From: Vicia villosa
Lineage: Eukaryota > Streptophyta > Magnoliopsida > Fabales > Fabaceae
NCBI RefSeq assembly: GCF_029867415.1
Contig: NC_081180.1
Span: 24,390,808-24,454,807 of the forward strand
Reading direction: 5' to 3'
DNA length: 64,000 nt
Part shown: one piece after another, positions 10,587 through 23,450 of the stretch
Layout: each line of letters begins with the position of its first letter
Numbering within the stretch: position 1 is the first letter of the stretch
Translations under genes and position numbers: made by a program
The notes under the pieces: generated by a model
The model's database searches: none
What the model saw: only the letters and a program-made list of their open reading frames with translations
Told to the model about the DNA's origin: nothing

Positions 10587-11632
10587 TTAATAATCTATTT
10601 CTTTTCTTTGATTTGATTTGCTATCGAAGTTGAGACTGAGCTCTAAGTTCACCTGAGTCTCAATGACTTCATTCGGCTCAATCTGATTCACCGATGAAGC
10701 CTCAATAGTTTCCACATTGGTATTTTCAAAAAGTGATTTCAAAAGTGTTTTTGAGTCGACAGAACCAACTGGTGGCTTAGATTTGAAAACTTGTGTGATT
10801 CTCTTGAATTGAGTTTTATTTTTGATGCCCATGTTGGTGCCTTTTGCCACGTGGCGTATATCATAGGTTGTTGGAACTTGAATGGCGTAATTTTCAGCCA
10901 TGAGTGTAGTTGATGATATCTTTCCATCAACAACTACAACTTCATTAATGTCTGATCCAGTCAGCACAGCTTGAACTGCAGCTTCACATCGGCTCCATTC
11001 TCCTGCCCAAAATAAACCAAGTGCTCCATATGTTGGATTTATCAATCTACCTGAAGCCTCGTACAATAATGATCTAAAAACAGCTGAAAATTGTGTCAAA
11101 AAGTTACAAATTTATTAATTAAAATATTATTATTCATTAAAAAAACATTTAAATTCAACTTGATGTATAATCTATGAAAAGATTTTATGGTGGATTGAAA
11201 ATTAAATCATGATATGAGAACACAATTATGATTGCATCAATACGCCAATCTTAAGGGATCAATCTCACCATGCACTAGTGGAGGCTCAGTTAAATACAGA
11301 GCAAAGCTCTATATGAACTAACCTAATATATAAATTTTTTGCACCTAACGAAATTTAAATTTGAGACTTTGAGAATAACACACTCTCAAATCTCAAACTT
11401 TTATCAACATGACAACCTTTAGAAATATAGTTAGGTAGGTACCTGGGGCATTTTGTTTGGAAGCATTGGCGAGGAGGTTGAGCAAGCCAGTTCGGCCAAA
11501 GAATTTGGCAAGGAAGAGGGTGGCATTGCATTGAGATTCAGGGGAATTTATCCACTCAAGGCAAGGCTTGATGATGCAGTCGTCACTACAACCTTTGTGA
11601 AGAGTACGACAACCATTGCAACTCAGTTTCAT
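10587..11632 (-). CDS. Class II LOB-domain (LBD/ASL) transcription factor, two exons
   Basis: Exon 1 is 11443-11632 and exon 2 is 10587-11083. The 359-bp intron has GT (11442-11441) and AG (11085-11084) borders, and joining gives 228 codons plus stop. The N-terminus has the LOB zinc-finger block CX2CX6CX3C (Cys 5, 8, 15, 19 in CNGCRTLHKGCSDDC), then the GAS block (FFGRTGLLNLL...AVFRSLLYEA) and the LIN-PTYGALGLFWAG segment. The leucine-zipper-like motif of class I members is absent, placing it in class II (LBD37-42 clade), nuclear DNA-binding proteins of which some repress anthocyanin and nitrogen-response genes. The C-terminus ends in TQVNLELSLNF, an LxLxL-like acidic motif typical of repressive tails (inference). 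The intron sits between GAS-block residues as in family members. The start is the first Met before the Cys block. Some substitutions (H in LHKG, C in SQCNAT) make it a divergent member. A relic of a paralogue lies downstream at 6605-6779. Confidence 0.9.
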
Positions 11633-12780
11633 GGTGATTTGATGGTGGGTAAAATATGAATGCTATAGGTAATATATTGTGGTGGTATTTATTAATTGAT
11701 TAGCATAGGTAGTTGGTAAAGGTTTATCGGAAGGCTTGATAATTACGACATTGATTTTGTAAAAACATTGGACTATTTTTAACATGACCCGCTAGTTAGC
11801 TTAGTGATTAAGATAAAACAAAGATGATAAACTTATGATTTTGGAAACTATCTCACCAAGAAATAAAAAGATTACCTTTTATAGTTAGTAATAAGAGGAT
11901 AAAAATGTGGGACATACTTTAGAAAACGGGGGTGTGTTGGTTAAAGTGACGTTAATAATAAAAATCAGAGAGTAGAAAAATGTTATTTCTCATGATCTTA
12001 GTATGAGTAAATAAAACAAAATTATATGAAACTTTATAAAATAAGAAATTACTCCGCTTTTTTTTTCCTTTTGACTTTGATCAAATATTTGTCTTGAAGT
12101 TTTTCCTTTGTAAGATAATTTATTAACTAGAGACCGTGGGCAAGCCCATTGTTTTTGTTGTGGTTTCAATGTTATACTTTAATATATAGAATAAATATCA
12201 CAAGTATTTTTAAAAATTTATTTTGTGAGTTTGGAGGAGAGGACTTACGTTCATTCACGACAAATGTTAATAAGAAAATGATTATATTGTTCCGAATGAA
12301 TTATATGTTAAAATTAATTTGCATAAACATGCGTTTGAAAATAATTACTAATAGTTGTTTTACATAAGTTAGGCGTTATTGTTTGATAAATTTTTTATTG
12401 TTATGGATCGTTAGACGCGCAAATGTGGGAGTTGTTTTTGGAATTTGACCAAAAATAAAAAGTATGAAAGAAAAAGTTAAAAAAATAAACCACTACTAAT
12501 AAAAATATGTTTGATAAGAGATATAATAATTTTTTTGCTTCTTTTAAAGTTTGACTGTTTATAAATTTAATGAAATTACCTTACAAAAATCAATATTATG
12601 TGACACCTATCGTAAGAAATATGATTTTTTTTTTTTTTTTTCAAATTTGATTCTTAAATATTAAGTATAAGATTCAATCTCTGACCCGATGTATATGAAA
12701 AATGTGATGTATTGGTTACTAATAAGCAAAATTAATTTAAATTGAGTGAAGTTTCATTTTTGTCACTTATAAAATCTACA
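11633..12780. other. Upstream region of the LBD gene and AT-rich DNA
   Basis: Promoter and 5' UTR of the minus-strand LBD gene should lie in the first few hundred bases; a TATA-like AATATATTACC on the minus strand near 11671-11681 is the only candidate. The rest has no gene. A repeat-like TTAGTGATTAAGATAAAAC segment near 11800 resembles fragments seen elsewhere. Confidence 0.35.
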
Positions 12781-14121
12781 TAACCCAAATTAATATTAAG
12801 AAAAAGATTCGATTTAATCTATTACATAGTTTAACCGGACCATATTAGTGCTTATGTTAATATTTTTCTCAAATCGGTTTTCCCTACTTTTAAAGCGTGA
12901 CTGGGCAGCCACGTTGAATTTTATTTTTTATTTTTCATTTTTCAAATACTAATTTTATTTTTCATTTTTAATTTCCAAATTATTTTTAAACAGTTCAAAT
13001 TTAAAAATATAAAAAAAAGTCAAAAATTATTCTTAGAACGAATCAAATCAAGGACCTTTAAGCCACATCTTATGCATATACCAGTAGGCTAATATATACC
13101 GCTAGTAGATAATTCCTTTAGTTTATAGTAATATTAAACAATTATGAATTTAAAACAAAAAATACGAACGTAAGTCCCTTCAAGTTTAATGATAATCACT
13201 TTACAACTAGACCAATCAGTTTTTTATGTTAATATTTTTAATAATGAATATTTATTAAACATTTATTTATTTACTTATTCACATATAGAAAATAATAAAA
13301 AAATTTAAAAGTAAAATTAATAAAATATAAATCCTAAATACAATTAATCAAATAAAAATAAATTAATAAATATTTAATTTACATACTATTATATTAAGTT
13401 ATTATTATTTTATTTGAATTAATTAAATACTTTTAAAAATTAATTGATTATTTAATTTTAAGTAATTAAATATTTTAATAATTAATTGAATTACAATTAA
13501 ATTAATAAATTATTATATAATTTGAATTAATTAAAATAAGTAAAAATTTATTTATGTGTTATTTAATTTCAATTAAATATTATTCAATCTATTTCAATTT
13601 GAATAATTATATTTAGGATTTACATTTTGTTAATATTATTTATAAATTTGTATATTATTTGAAATAAATAAATATTTATTTGTGTGTTATTTGAAATAAA
13701 TAAATAAATAAATAAATAAGTAAATATTTATTCTGAGTTAATAGGCTAACTAGACGTTCACCCGTGCTATGCACGGGTATATTTTATAAAATTATTGATT
13801 ATTAATAATAATTATTTAAAGAAATAGATTTAAATATATAATATATGTATTTTTTATAATAATTGTGTTTCTGATTTATAATATAAATTAACACTCTTTT
13901 TGGTAAAATATAAATAAAAAAGTTTTTGATATTTTAAAGTGTGTACTTAAAAAAACATAAATTAATAAACATTAATAAAATAAAAAATAAAATGATATAA
14001 TAGTAGAAAATAAGAATAAAGAGAATGATAAAAAAAATGTTCCTTGATACTTTGAAGTAAAGAATAATTCATTTGAATTTTCTGCTGGGTGCTTTGTGGT
14101 AAAGATTTTGCAACTCCTTGA

Positions 14122-14689
14122 GAGTGTGTTTGGATGAGGTAATTAGAAATTTTAAGGGAATTTAAAATTCAAAGCAATTCAAATGATTCAATTGAAATCC
14201 ATTCATTTTAAATTATTTTGTTTGGATGAAGAATTAAGGTAATTCATTGTTAGATTTTTTGGGTATTTTTATAAAATATAAATTTTTTGGACCAAATTAA
14301 AAAATTGAAAAGTAGGGACCAAATTGCAATTTTTAAAAATTTGAAGGAACAAATTATAAATTTTAAAAATTATTAAGGACCAATTCGCAATTTTTTAAAA
14401 ATTTTGGGGCCAATTTTATAATTTTGGAAAATATAAGGACCAATTTGTAAAATTTGAAGAAATAATAATAATAAATACATTCTATGGAACATGAGAGGAA
14501 TTTCAAATTCTTTGGTTTTTGGTGTCATTTCAAAATGATTAAATTTAACTTAGATGAAATACTCTATAAATTTCCATCATTTTAACAATTCTTCATTTTT
14601 GTATCCAAACAATGGATTTTGGTCAAATCATTTTAAATTCCCTCAAAACATTACTTTCCCTCATTAAAATGCTCCATCCAAACACACTC
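14122..14689. mobile_element. Tourist/PIF-Harbinger-like MITE inside the Helitron
   Basis: The element starts GAGTGTGTTTGGATGAGG and ends with the inverse CCATCCAAACACACTC, flanked by the 3-bp duplication TGA (14119-14121 and 14690-14692), as expected for PIF/Harbinger. The interior has AATTGCAATTTTTAAAAATT-type low-complexity DNA. A second copy of the Helitron block near 15035-15055 shows the same site without the insert, which supports the borders. Confidence 0.75.
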
Positions 14690-14764
14690 TGAAGGATCAT
14701 GTTCATGATTAATTTATTAATTATTAGAAAATTTGTAGAAAATTTTTGTGAGAGAAGTTATAGG

Positions 14765-14766
<2 letters not shown>

Positions 14767-14824
<58 letters not shown>

Positions 14825-14849
14825 GTTGTTGTTGTTGTTGTTGTTGTTT
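14767..14849. repeat. (TTA)n followed by (TTG)n microsatellite
   Basis: About 19 TTA units run directly into about 8 TTG units. Further TTA/ATT arrays occur at 14868-14905, 15117-15180 and 15300-15390 within the same Helitron. Confidence 0.95.
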
Positions 14850-16326
14850 ATTTTATTAATTATTGAAGATTATTATTATTCTTATTATTATTATTATTAT
14901 TATTAATTATTATTTTACTAATTATTGGATATTTTGGAGGAAAACTTTGTGAAAGAAGTTATCGGATTATAGAATAGTATAGACAGATAGATAATCCGTT
15001 TGAGTTTTCTGCTGGGTGCTTTGTGGTAAAGATTTTGCAGCTCCTCGACGGATCTGGTTCATGATGAATTAGTTATTGGAGATTTAGTAGAAAATTTTTT
15101 TGAGAGACGTTATAGGATTATTATTATTATTAATTTATTAATTATTGGAGATTATTATTATTATTATTATTATTATTATTTATTAGAGTTTAAAGGTAGA
15201 TTTTGGAGGGAAACTTTGTGGGAGAAGTTATAGGATTATAGAATTATAGAATAGATATATAGATTGATTTGTAGAAAAATTATGTGGGAGAAGTTATAGG
15301 ATTATTATTTTTATTATTATTATTGTTTATTAATTGATTAATTATTGAAGATTGTTTTTATTATTACTATTATTATCATTATTATTATTTATTAATTTAT
15401 TAATTATTATAGATTTTCGAGGGAAACTTTGTAGGAGAAGTTATAGGATTATAGAATAGTATAGATAGATAGATAGATAGATTATTCGTCATTAGAAATA
15501 TCAACAACAATTAATCTAGTTGTAAAGTGATTACCATTTAACCTTAAGGAATTTGGATTTGAGACTTATGGTTACAAATTTTATATATATTTTTTAAATT
15601 TTTAAATTGTTAAATATTAATATAAATCATGAGAATTCTCGGTCAGAGATGTATATTGACGTATTTTTTATTTAAAATTTAAAATTATATAATAATATTA
15701 TAAATCATTTGAATTATTTATCATATTTACATTGGCCTAGTGACAAAGGCATATGATGTGGTTTAATGGTTTGATTCCTTGTAGATATAACTTATGGTTT
15801 TTAATATTTTAAAACTTAATTTTTTAAAAATAAAATTCAAATTAACAATAAAAATCAATTTTGTATTTAAAAAATAAAAAATAAATTCACGTGGCAGTCC
15901 AGTCACAGTTTAAAACTTAGAAAATAACTAATTTGAAAAAAAAAATTAATAGAGGGACTACTATAATCCAGTTAAATTTTATAAATAATTAAATCAATTT
16001 TTTTAAAATGAGTGTCCACTCATTTAAATTAGAACGGACATCAAAATAATGTGACATTTGATAACCGAATGAACGATATTAATTAAACCAACAACACAAA
16101 AGAGTACACCTCTTTATAATTATTATCTTTAATATTATTTATAGGTTTTAATTATAATTTTATTACTTCGTCAACTATGTTTTTTTTTTATGGCAACTTC
16201 ATTTATTATGAAAGCATATTATTCTGATTTTAAATATATGAAAAAGAACATGTATTTTATCTAAATGTGAACTAAATATTTGCTTTCTTTTTCTTCTAGA
16301 AGATAAGTATTTTTGAATAATTAATA

Positions 16327-16624
16327 CTCCCTCCCTCTGGTTCTTTTATAAGAGACATTTCACATTTTTAGATTCATTGAATAATTAATGTATTTGATCT
16401 ATAATATTGACTAGGTATATTAATTATTTAATAAATTTAAAAAGGTGAAGTGTCTCTTATAAAAATGATCGGGGGTAGTACTACCTATGTTCCGGTATAA
16501 AAGAGACAACTCATTTTTATGGTTCATTGAATAATCAATATATTTGATCGATTTATAGACTAGATACATTGATTATTCGATGAACCTAAATAGTGAATTG
16601 TCTTTTCTAAAAAGAACGGAGGTA
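16327..16624. mobile_element. Two adjacent Stowaway-like MITEs
   Basis: The first (16327-16478) begins CTCCCTCCCTCTGGTTCTTT and ends in the inverse GATCGGGGGTAG between TA dinucleotides. The second (16481 to about 16624) starts CTACCTATGTTCCGGTATAA and ends AGAACGGAGGTAA. Both share the internal ATTGATTATTC-type palindromes and the CTCCCTCCGTTCC-like ends and TA target of Stowaway/Tc1-mariner MITEs. They share the TA at 16479-16480. Confidence 0.75.
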
Positions 16625-19600
16625 ATATAATATTAATAAAATAATATTTATTTTGATATTATTTAAAAATAGTTTTTCATAGTTTTTCACTCTTTATATG
16701 CTTAATTAAATATAAGATATCTTATGAATATTGAATATATCATATTTATATTTACTATTTAAATTTTTTAAAATATATATTTATAGTCTCGTAAATATAT
16801 TTTAAATAGTAAAGATTTAAAGAGACGTTTGATATGAGAATGCACATTTTTGAACATATAATTCTCTACATCCCATGACATAGAGAGTGAGCTTTTCCAT
16901 TTTATTTTATTTGCGGCCTAATAAATTATGCATAATGCCTGTGTGGGTGAATGACAATGCTAAGAAAACATATTTTTGATTCAAACATAAGTCCACGTTA
17001 TCACTGACAATCTTTCAATATAATATTCTTCAACAATACATAGATACATGTTTTTTTTTATTTAGGTCGATATTATGATCAAGTTATTTGTGAGTGTGAA
17101 AATTTTCCTCATCATAACACCTATATCAATTAAAAGATACAATTTTTCCTCTGTAATTAAGAGTATATTTAAGACAACTTTTAATACTTTATAATCAACA
17201 GACACTTATACAAGCTCATTTGCCTTCTCTTTTTCCTATATTGAAAGATGTAAAATTGTAATGTCGCCACATCTTTTAAATAACTTGTATTGTACAATAT
17301 CCTACCAAATTATGTCTGACACACTTGTATTTTGATGTGAATTGTTTGAAACCCAATTTTGAATCATTAATAACATATACCATTTTCACCTTCATCTCAA
17401 ATAACAATTGATTCTGGTCGATATCCTTTAAAATGAAATAATTAACTATCAAATTCATAATTCTCCTTGACGTCTAGATCCATCAAAATAGAGGTGTTGA
17501 AGGTTTTATCCTGTATTAAATACCATATATATGACCATACCTTTGATAAATTTCACAGAAACATAATACAAAGAGAATTCCAAAAAATTAACAATCAATT
17601 TAGTGATGCACCCATTCAAAATCAGTTTCAACAATTGATATTTGATCACAAAAATTATCGACATAACATAAGTTTTACAATGCATTATGTCACATTTAGT
17701 TTTCATGAAAGAGAAATAGAAAGATAAAGTTAGCTTCTCAATTTAAGAATATTTTGTTTCTTCATATTCAAAGACACTCAAATAGTATATGACTCTTTCT
17801 ACATTGTTTTCATCTTCATCATCTACTAGACTATTTATCTATAAGGCTTTCTAACACTAAAATTAACAAATTCATAGTCTTCTTAGGTTTGAGTGAGATT
17901 GAATTGTATTGATCATTTAAAATATTTATTTCAGTAGTCATTTATCAAAGAGGTTTTCCTCCTTTAAATAAATCACTCAATTTTAAAAATAGAAGAAAAT
18001 ACATAAAGAACAAGTTCACAACAACATATTATTACATCTAGTCTTTTTCTTACATACTCATTTCCTTATTAGATTAGTAGGAATTATTTCACTCAAACCA
18101 AATAATGTTTACTTTGTCTCTTTAGGCTTTGTTAGTAATATGATAAAGGCATCAAATAATATCAACTTATTTTGTAATAAATCACATAAAAACCCAATTA
18201 ATGTATATTAGAAGTAGTAGTGTTTTTTTGAATTTTATTTCTATTATTTAATTTCCAACACTTTGGAAAGGAAAAGGACTATAATAACTCCTCCATTCAA
18301 TTCAGGAGGCAAACAAAAAGTTGCTAACCAACCGAAAGTCATAGATTGCCAAAGGTTCTGCAACAAGGAAAGTTTTCTAGGTGAATAAGTTGTCTCACTT
18401 GGAAAACCTAGACGATTTTAGATACCTCCGAGGACAAGCTGGTAGATACTTAAGATTAAAGGAAGCTATGCTTGCCAGGAGAGTCTATCATCTTTCAAGG
18501 TGAATTAAGACGGACTTGACCCATCCCTACAACACAATTGGAAAAAACTGAAAGGATAGCTAAATTTGAATTCATAAGGCAGTCTATCTACTTTCTGGGA
18601 GAAACAATTTTTTTTGACATCCACGCTAGCACACTATTATTGGAGAAACATTCTTAGCACACGAGGAGAGCCACATTATGAGTTGACAATTTCTCTTGTT
18701 AAAAAATAAAAATAAAAGGCATTAGGTCAGAACTTGAGTATCATTGTTTAGGAAGAAAATGGAGAAACACAAGAAGAAACCACTAGTGCATTAGAAGGCA
18801 AGGTGGAGGCTTTCAACTTAAAAGATTCAAGTTTAGTAGCTTCTTTCATGTGCTCTTCATCTTGTAAAGCTAATTATGCGTAGATAAGTTTTTCTTGTGT
18901 TTGAAATTAGATTATTCATTATGATTTTCATGTAAATACTCTTCGGCTGGAAGTTATGTGAAACTTTTTTTCGGTATATCGATTTTGTTATTTTTAGTCT
19001 TAATGCTTTTCTTGTGTTAAACTCCAAAATTTAATCTTTTGAATTAAAATATTATAGTAATATATTTTCTACTAAATATCCTAGAATAGAAATTCTTGTA
19101 ACTTATAATAGCTAGAATATGGTTAGATTTATGAGCAATATCCACTATCGAATCATAATGTTATTGAATCAATTAATTGGGCGAGTGTTTATCGGTGATT
19201 TTGGTAAACAATCACTTTGTTTTGAATAGTTACTCACATTATCAAACTAGTAAATCCTATGATATTTTATGCGTAATTTATCCAAGACAAGTGTTTGAAT
19301 GTTGTTGAGAGTATAAAATTTGACTAATAAATTAAAAAACACAAGAGTTTGAAAATGAGAGAAAGTGGAGAATTTCAACAGTGTCAAAGTCAAATATAAA
19401 AGAGACTATAATGTAAAAGTAAAGGCAGGAAAAAGGAAGGTAAATTAAACAAAAATACTTTGCTTAAATTTATAAAAGTTGGTGTTCAAAATCATACATA
19501 GTTCTCACAAATCGTTTCTCGCTTTGACGTGGATACTTTGAGTTTTACAGAGATTTTACAATGATATTGCCACCGTGAATCCTAACGCTAGTGTAATCTC

Positions 19601-19628
19601 AAGCTTCTCCATAATTACATGAAGCATT
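16625..19628. other. Intergenic DNA, nothing recognised
   Basis: Overlapping short frames on both strands at 17276-17727 have no recognisable motif. 18290-18860 is less AT-rich and repeat-like but has no frame that could be followed. No gene is supported. Confidence 0.4.
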
Positions 19629-20842
19629 TGTTTTGATGAAGTTAACAAATATCAAAAAGATGAGCAAAAGAATTGTGATGGCATTTGGATCAATTTGCAA
19701 CTTTTAAGAAGATTAAATCTGTGATTGATCTTCAAATATTTGGTAAAAGCTAAAACTGAAACATTGACATTTTAGTGCTAAAAAAAATATTTCCTTTTTC
19801 ATACATATGCATTACCCTATCAAGAAATATCACTGCCTTTGTTTCCAAGCCATTTCTATATGTTTTTTCACCTTTCAGCTCCAGAGTAACCGGTTACCTC
19901 AACTTTGCGGCGCCATTGTTTCCTTGTTTTTGGTAGATTTTAGGTGAAGTAAACAGTTACCTCAACCAAGTAACTGGTTACCTCAACCAAGTAACCGGTT
20001 ACCTCAACCAAGTAACCGGTTACCTGGGCAATATTTTCAAAATCCAAAAGGTAGCGTTACATGGTAACCGGTTACCTCATTTCAAGTAACCGGTTACCAC
20101 TGAACTAGTGGGACTTTTTCAGCCTGTTTTAAATCCAAACGAAATTATATTTCAAAACTTTAACCATTGCATTGTTACATCAAAATGCAACCATTCTAAA
20201 GGGTGTAGAGTCATCTATAAATACCATGTATATCATATTTCAAAAATTTACCTCTTTCATACAATTTACAAACTTTACTCTCACAGAATATCCAAACAAA
20301 GTGTTCATCATTCATAAATTTTCATTGAGAAATTTTCTGTATTGTTACATACATATTTCAGAAAAACATTCTCATATATTCATTCACCTTGATCAATAAT
20401 ATATCCTTGTGAATTGTTTTACTTGAAAGAGAAGATCAATCAAGTGATTGATACATTGTTCTACTATTCAAATTGTTATACAAATCAATTATATTTGTTG
20501 TAACTTTGCTATCCAGGATTGTTGGAAGCAAGATAGGCACTTTGAGAGGATTGTTCTCATAAGTGGTCTTAGTGAAAAATCCAAGAGGATTGTTCTTGGG
20601 GTTGTTGTTGTGTGTTGTACAAGTTACCAACAATAGTGAAAATCTCTTACTCGTAAGGGGACTGGATTACTCTCAGATTGTGAGGGGAACAAGGATATAT
20701 CCTTGTGTCATTTATTTTTCTGCATTTTACTCTTCCCATAACTTCACCATAAACCAGAAAAATAATCCACATATCACCAAAAACCGATAAAAATTTTAAG
20801 AACCTAATTCACCCCCCCTCTTAGGCGCACTTCGTACTTACA
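19629..20842 (+). mobile_element. Probable solo LTR of a Maximus/SIRE-type Ty1/copia element
   Basis: Starts TGTTTTGATGAAGTTAACAA and ends past CACCCCCCCTCTTAGGCGCA near 20842. Both segments are characteristic of SIRE/Maximus LTRs in legumes (a TGTTTTGATGA start, and a run of C before CTCTTAGG close to the end). No primer-binding site or gag-pol follows, so it reads as a solo LTR. It contains the GTAACCGGTTAC array. A 5-bp duplication was not found, so the ends are approximate. Confidence 0.6.
19888..20099. repeat. GTAACCGGTTAC palindrome array
   Basis: At least six copies of the palindrome GTAACCGGTTAC, or one-base variants, occur here. Three or four are spaced by TCAACCAA into a 21-bp tandem unit (19962-20024); the others are separated by 20-40 bp. 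It lies within the putative LTR. A related GTAACCGGTTAC stands at about 37109-37120. Confidence 0.9.
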
Positions 20843-23442
20843 GATAGAACCACTATATATACTATTACATGAATAACTTCCTGCAACAACTATGTTTTCA
20901 CCATTCGACACTTAACCAATTGGATGGTTCTCAACCTTCTAACTTACTTCCACGCGTCTTCAATGTATGGATAAGACCAAAAAATAGTTACTCAATCTAA
21001 TATTTTTGTGTTGTCTCAACTGTCGATGTCGACAATTTAAGAAACGTAGAAGCAAAACACAATACTAAGAGAGCTTGGAAGCATCTCAATGAATCAAACC
21101 AACAGAATCATTACAAGATATCTCGAAGGACTTAATTACCTATAATGCAAGACAATTACTACATAACCAAGGTCTCTTTAAACAAAGAGATTTAAAATTA
21201 CTTTACATAGATATTCATTTAAGACATAATTGGACTTATGATGATTTAATAAGATTGATGCATCGCATACCTAAGCTTATACATTAAATATATATAAGCA
21301 AGGTCTAACCTAAATGACATACAAAAGATGCAATAACGCACTTATGCAATAGAAATATTAATGAATGTTGAAAAATTAAGGGGGTAAGGGAAGAGAGAAA
21401 ATATACACAAAGATATATAGTGGTTCGACATTCGTCCTCACTTTGCCTACTTCACTCTTCAATGGTGTTAAATAATCATGATCTTCCACTATTTTGATAA
21501 GTTTGATACATGCATTTTGATTACAACGAAATAATATCCTCAAAGATCCTCAAACTGCTAACAAAAACAATATCCTCAAAGATCTTAATCCAATAAACTT
21601 ACTATCTACAATAACCTACTCCAAGTATTTAGGTGTGACAATCCACCTGATCCCATTGATTTCTTGTTCGAGCGATTGTCATTAGCTAAGAGTTGATTGG
21701 AAAACTCCTAACTTTGCATGAGAACATTCTTTCCACAATCACACCAAAATTGGACAACTTCCAACTCCGCCTTATGAACAATTTGTACTTGACTTCACCT
21801 AAGTCTTCCATGGAGTATACTAAAACTCACTTCTTGATAGATAGCAATAAGAACCAAACTACATTCAAGAAAAGATTTACAAACAGCAAACTTCACACAA
21901 AAGCATTAGATACCCTAATGTACCACTAGTCTCGCTCAAACACTCAATCTTTAGATATTAAGGTCCACATCAATGTAATATTACTAAGGATAAAGATGAT
22001 GAGGAATGCCAAAGGAATCTCATACACACTATAATTCATAAGGTGTTAGTCAAGGAATTAGATGTGGATGAAAGAAGAACACACACAAAGATCCTCTTTA
22101 ATCTCTGGATAAATGGGTCTTGGTTCTTGATGGATATCAAGAGCTTGATCAATGATGAATCAATACAAGATTGATCTACCCACTCTCTCTAATTTTCCAT
22201 CAAACAACAACAAATTATACAAGAATAAATTGTAACAAAAATAAATGAATTTGACATTGATTAACACTTAAGAAATTTTCTAGAAAAAATAAGAGAAAGA
22301 TTCAAAGTTGCTAAGAATAGACACACTAGATAAGAGAAGAAAAATTGACATTTTGTCTCTATAGGTTTCACTCACATTGTTTAACACACTTGTTTTTGGA
22401 TCAAAGAAACAAATATTTAAATCTAAGGTGGAAAATTGAATTTGTGAGCTATGATTCAAATCAAGAAGAAATCATGATTTGAGTCACAAGGTGTTGTGAT
22501 TCGAGTTAACTTCAACTTATGATTCAAGTTAAATTAACTAGAGCCCAATCCTAACTTCATGGAGAGTTACGATTCAAGTCTAGATTACAAAATGATTCGA
22601 GTCACACTAGGTTGTGATTCGAGTCAAGTTAATTTTATGATTAGAGTCAAATCATCCAAGGCAGATTCCAATTTTCACAATGTCCATGATTTGAGTCATA
22701 CATACACTTGATTCGAATCAAATTACTTTCACCTTGATCTAAGAGTTCTAACTTTTGATTTAGGAAACACCTGATGAAACGATAAACAGTAATTTGATGG
22801 CTCAAAAAGCAACATTATCAGGGATCAATGCTCTATTTTTATTGAATAATGATGAGTCTTAATGGTACAATGCTGAATAGCCGAAGCTACACAATAAAAC
22901 TCAATTGCAAATGAAATACAAACACGTGAATATTTGAATAAGAAGCAAATTAAAAATAAGCGGATAAACAATATTATATACACTCAACTTGATTAAAACA
23001 TCAAAACAAAGAAAAACAGAACATACGATAACGTGACTGCACTTTAATCTCGAGCTGCGTATCACGGTGTCTCAAAATAAATTCGTCTCATATCATAAAT
23101 TTTAAACTTTAAAATGAAAATCCAGTTGTGCTCCCTAGAGATCATCCAAAGAAATCAAAAAGATTAAAGTAAACCCACACCTATCATATAATAAAAATCA
23201 TGCATAATAATTATATAGAATTAAATAAACAAATACACAATCTTTGCTCTGGGATTTTTACAAGTGAAGAATACCAAATATGGAAAATATGTTGAGGAAT
23301 GATTCAGAGATCTCACAAAAGGAAATTGTTTAGGGATATAGTAAAATAATTCAATTCAAAATCAAGAACGACCTGAATCTCTGCTTAAATAAAAGACGAT
23401 TCTTTTTTAATTCTATGGATTCTTTTTTATTAGGGACTAGTT
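20843..23442. other. Retroelement-derived intergenic DNA
   Basis: No gene recognised. 21380-21480 (ATATATAGTGGTTCGACATT and following) resembles copia LTR sequence. 22440-22740 holds a cluster of TGATTCGAGTCA-like repeats (separate entry). Short frames such as 21693-21929 lack motifs. Confidence 0.4.
22450..22735. repeat. Cluster of degenerate TGATTCGAGTCA repeats
   Basis: About ten near-palindromic TGATTCGAGTCA or TGATTCAAGTTA variants occur within 290 bp with irregular spacing. They look like the oligonucleotide arrays found inside some legume copia LTRs. No coding function seen. Confidence 0.7.
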
Positions 23443-23450
23443 TTTAAAAG

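Larger units (their letters stand above)
13750..15481 (-). mobile_element. Non-autonomous Helitron
   Basis: Read on the minus strand, the 3' end is an 8-bp stem with a 3-nt loop (13760-13778, ACCCGTGC...GCACGGGT) followed six bases later by CTAG (13753-13750) and a host T. The 5' end is TCTATCTATCTATCTATACT beginning at 15481, preceded by host A. This is the Helitron signature: TC start, hairpin, CTRR end, A/T target, no target duplication. The interior has (TTA)n arrays and repeated blocks (GGTGCTTTGTGGTAAAGATT twice) but no Rep/helicase, so it needs an autonomous partner. The exact 5' base is ambiguous by multiples of 4 because of the GATA repeat. Confidence 0.8.
12809..15995. mobile_element. 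Large inverted-repeat element (Mutator/foldback type), interrupted by a Helitron
   Basis: The left arm (about 12809-13240) and right arm (about 15490-15995) are inverted copies. AGCGTGACTGGGCAGCCACG (12893 on) pairs with the reverse complement of CGTGGCAGTCCAGTCACAGT (about 15891 on), and GATAATCACTTTACAACTAG (13190 on) pairs with the reverse complement of CTAGTTGTAAAGTGATTACC (about 15517 on). The centre is AT-rich low-complexity DNA plus the Helitron at 13750-15481. No reading frame. Exact ends and target duplication were not resolved. Confidence 0.6.

Noticed and set aside
17276..17727. Overlapping open frames on both strands
   Set aside because: No motif, AT-rich random composition and no splice or start context.
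19888..20099. Regular repeat array that could suggest a CRISPR
   Set aside because: Units are direct tandem palindromes without unique spacers, in plant nuclear repeat DNA.
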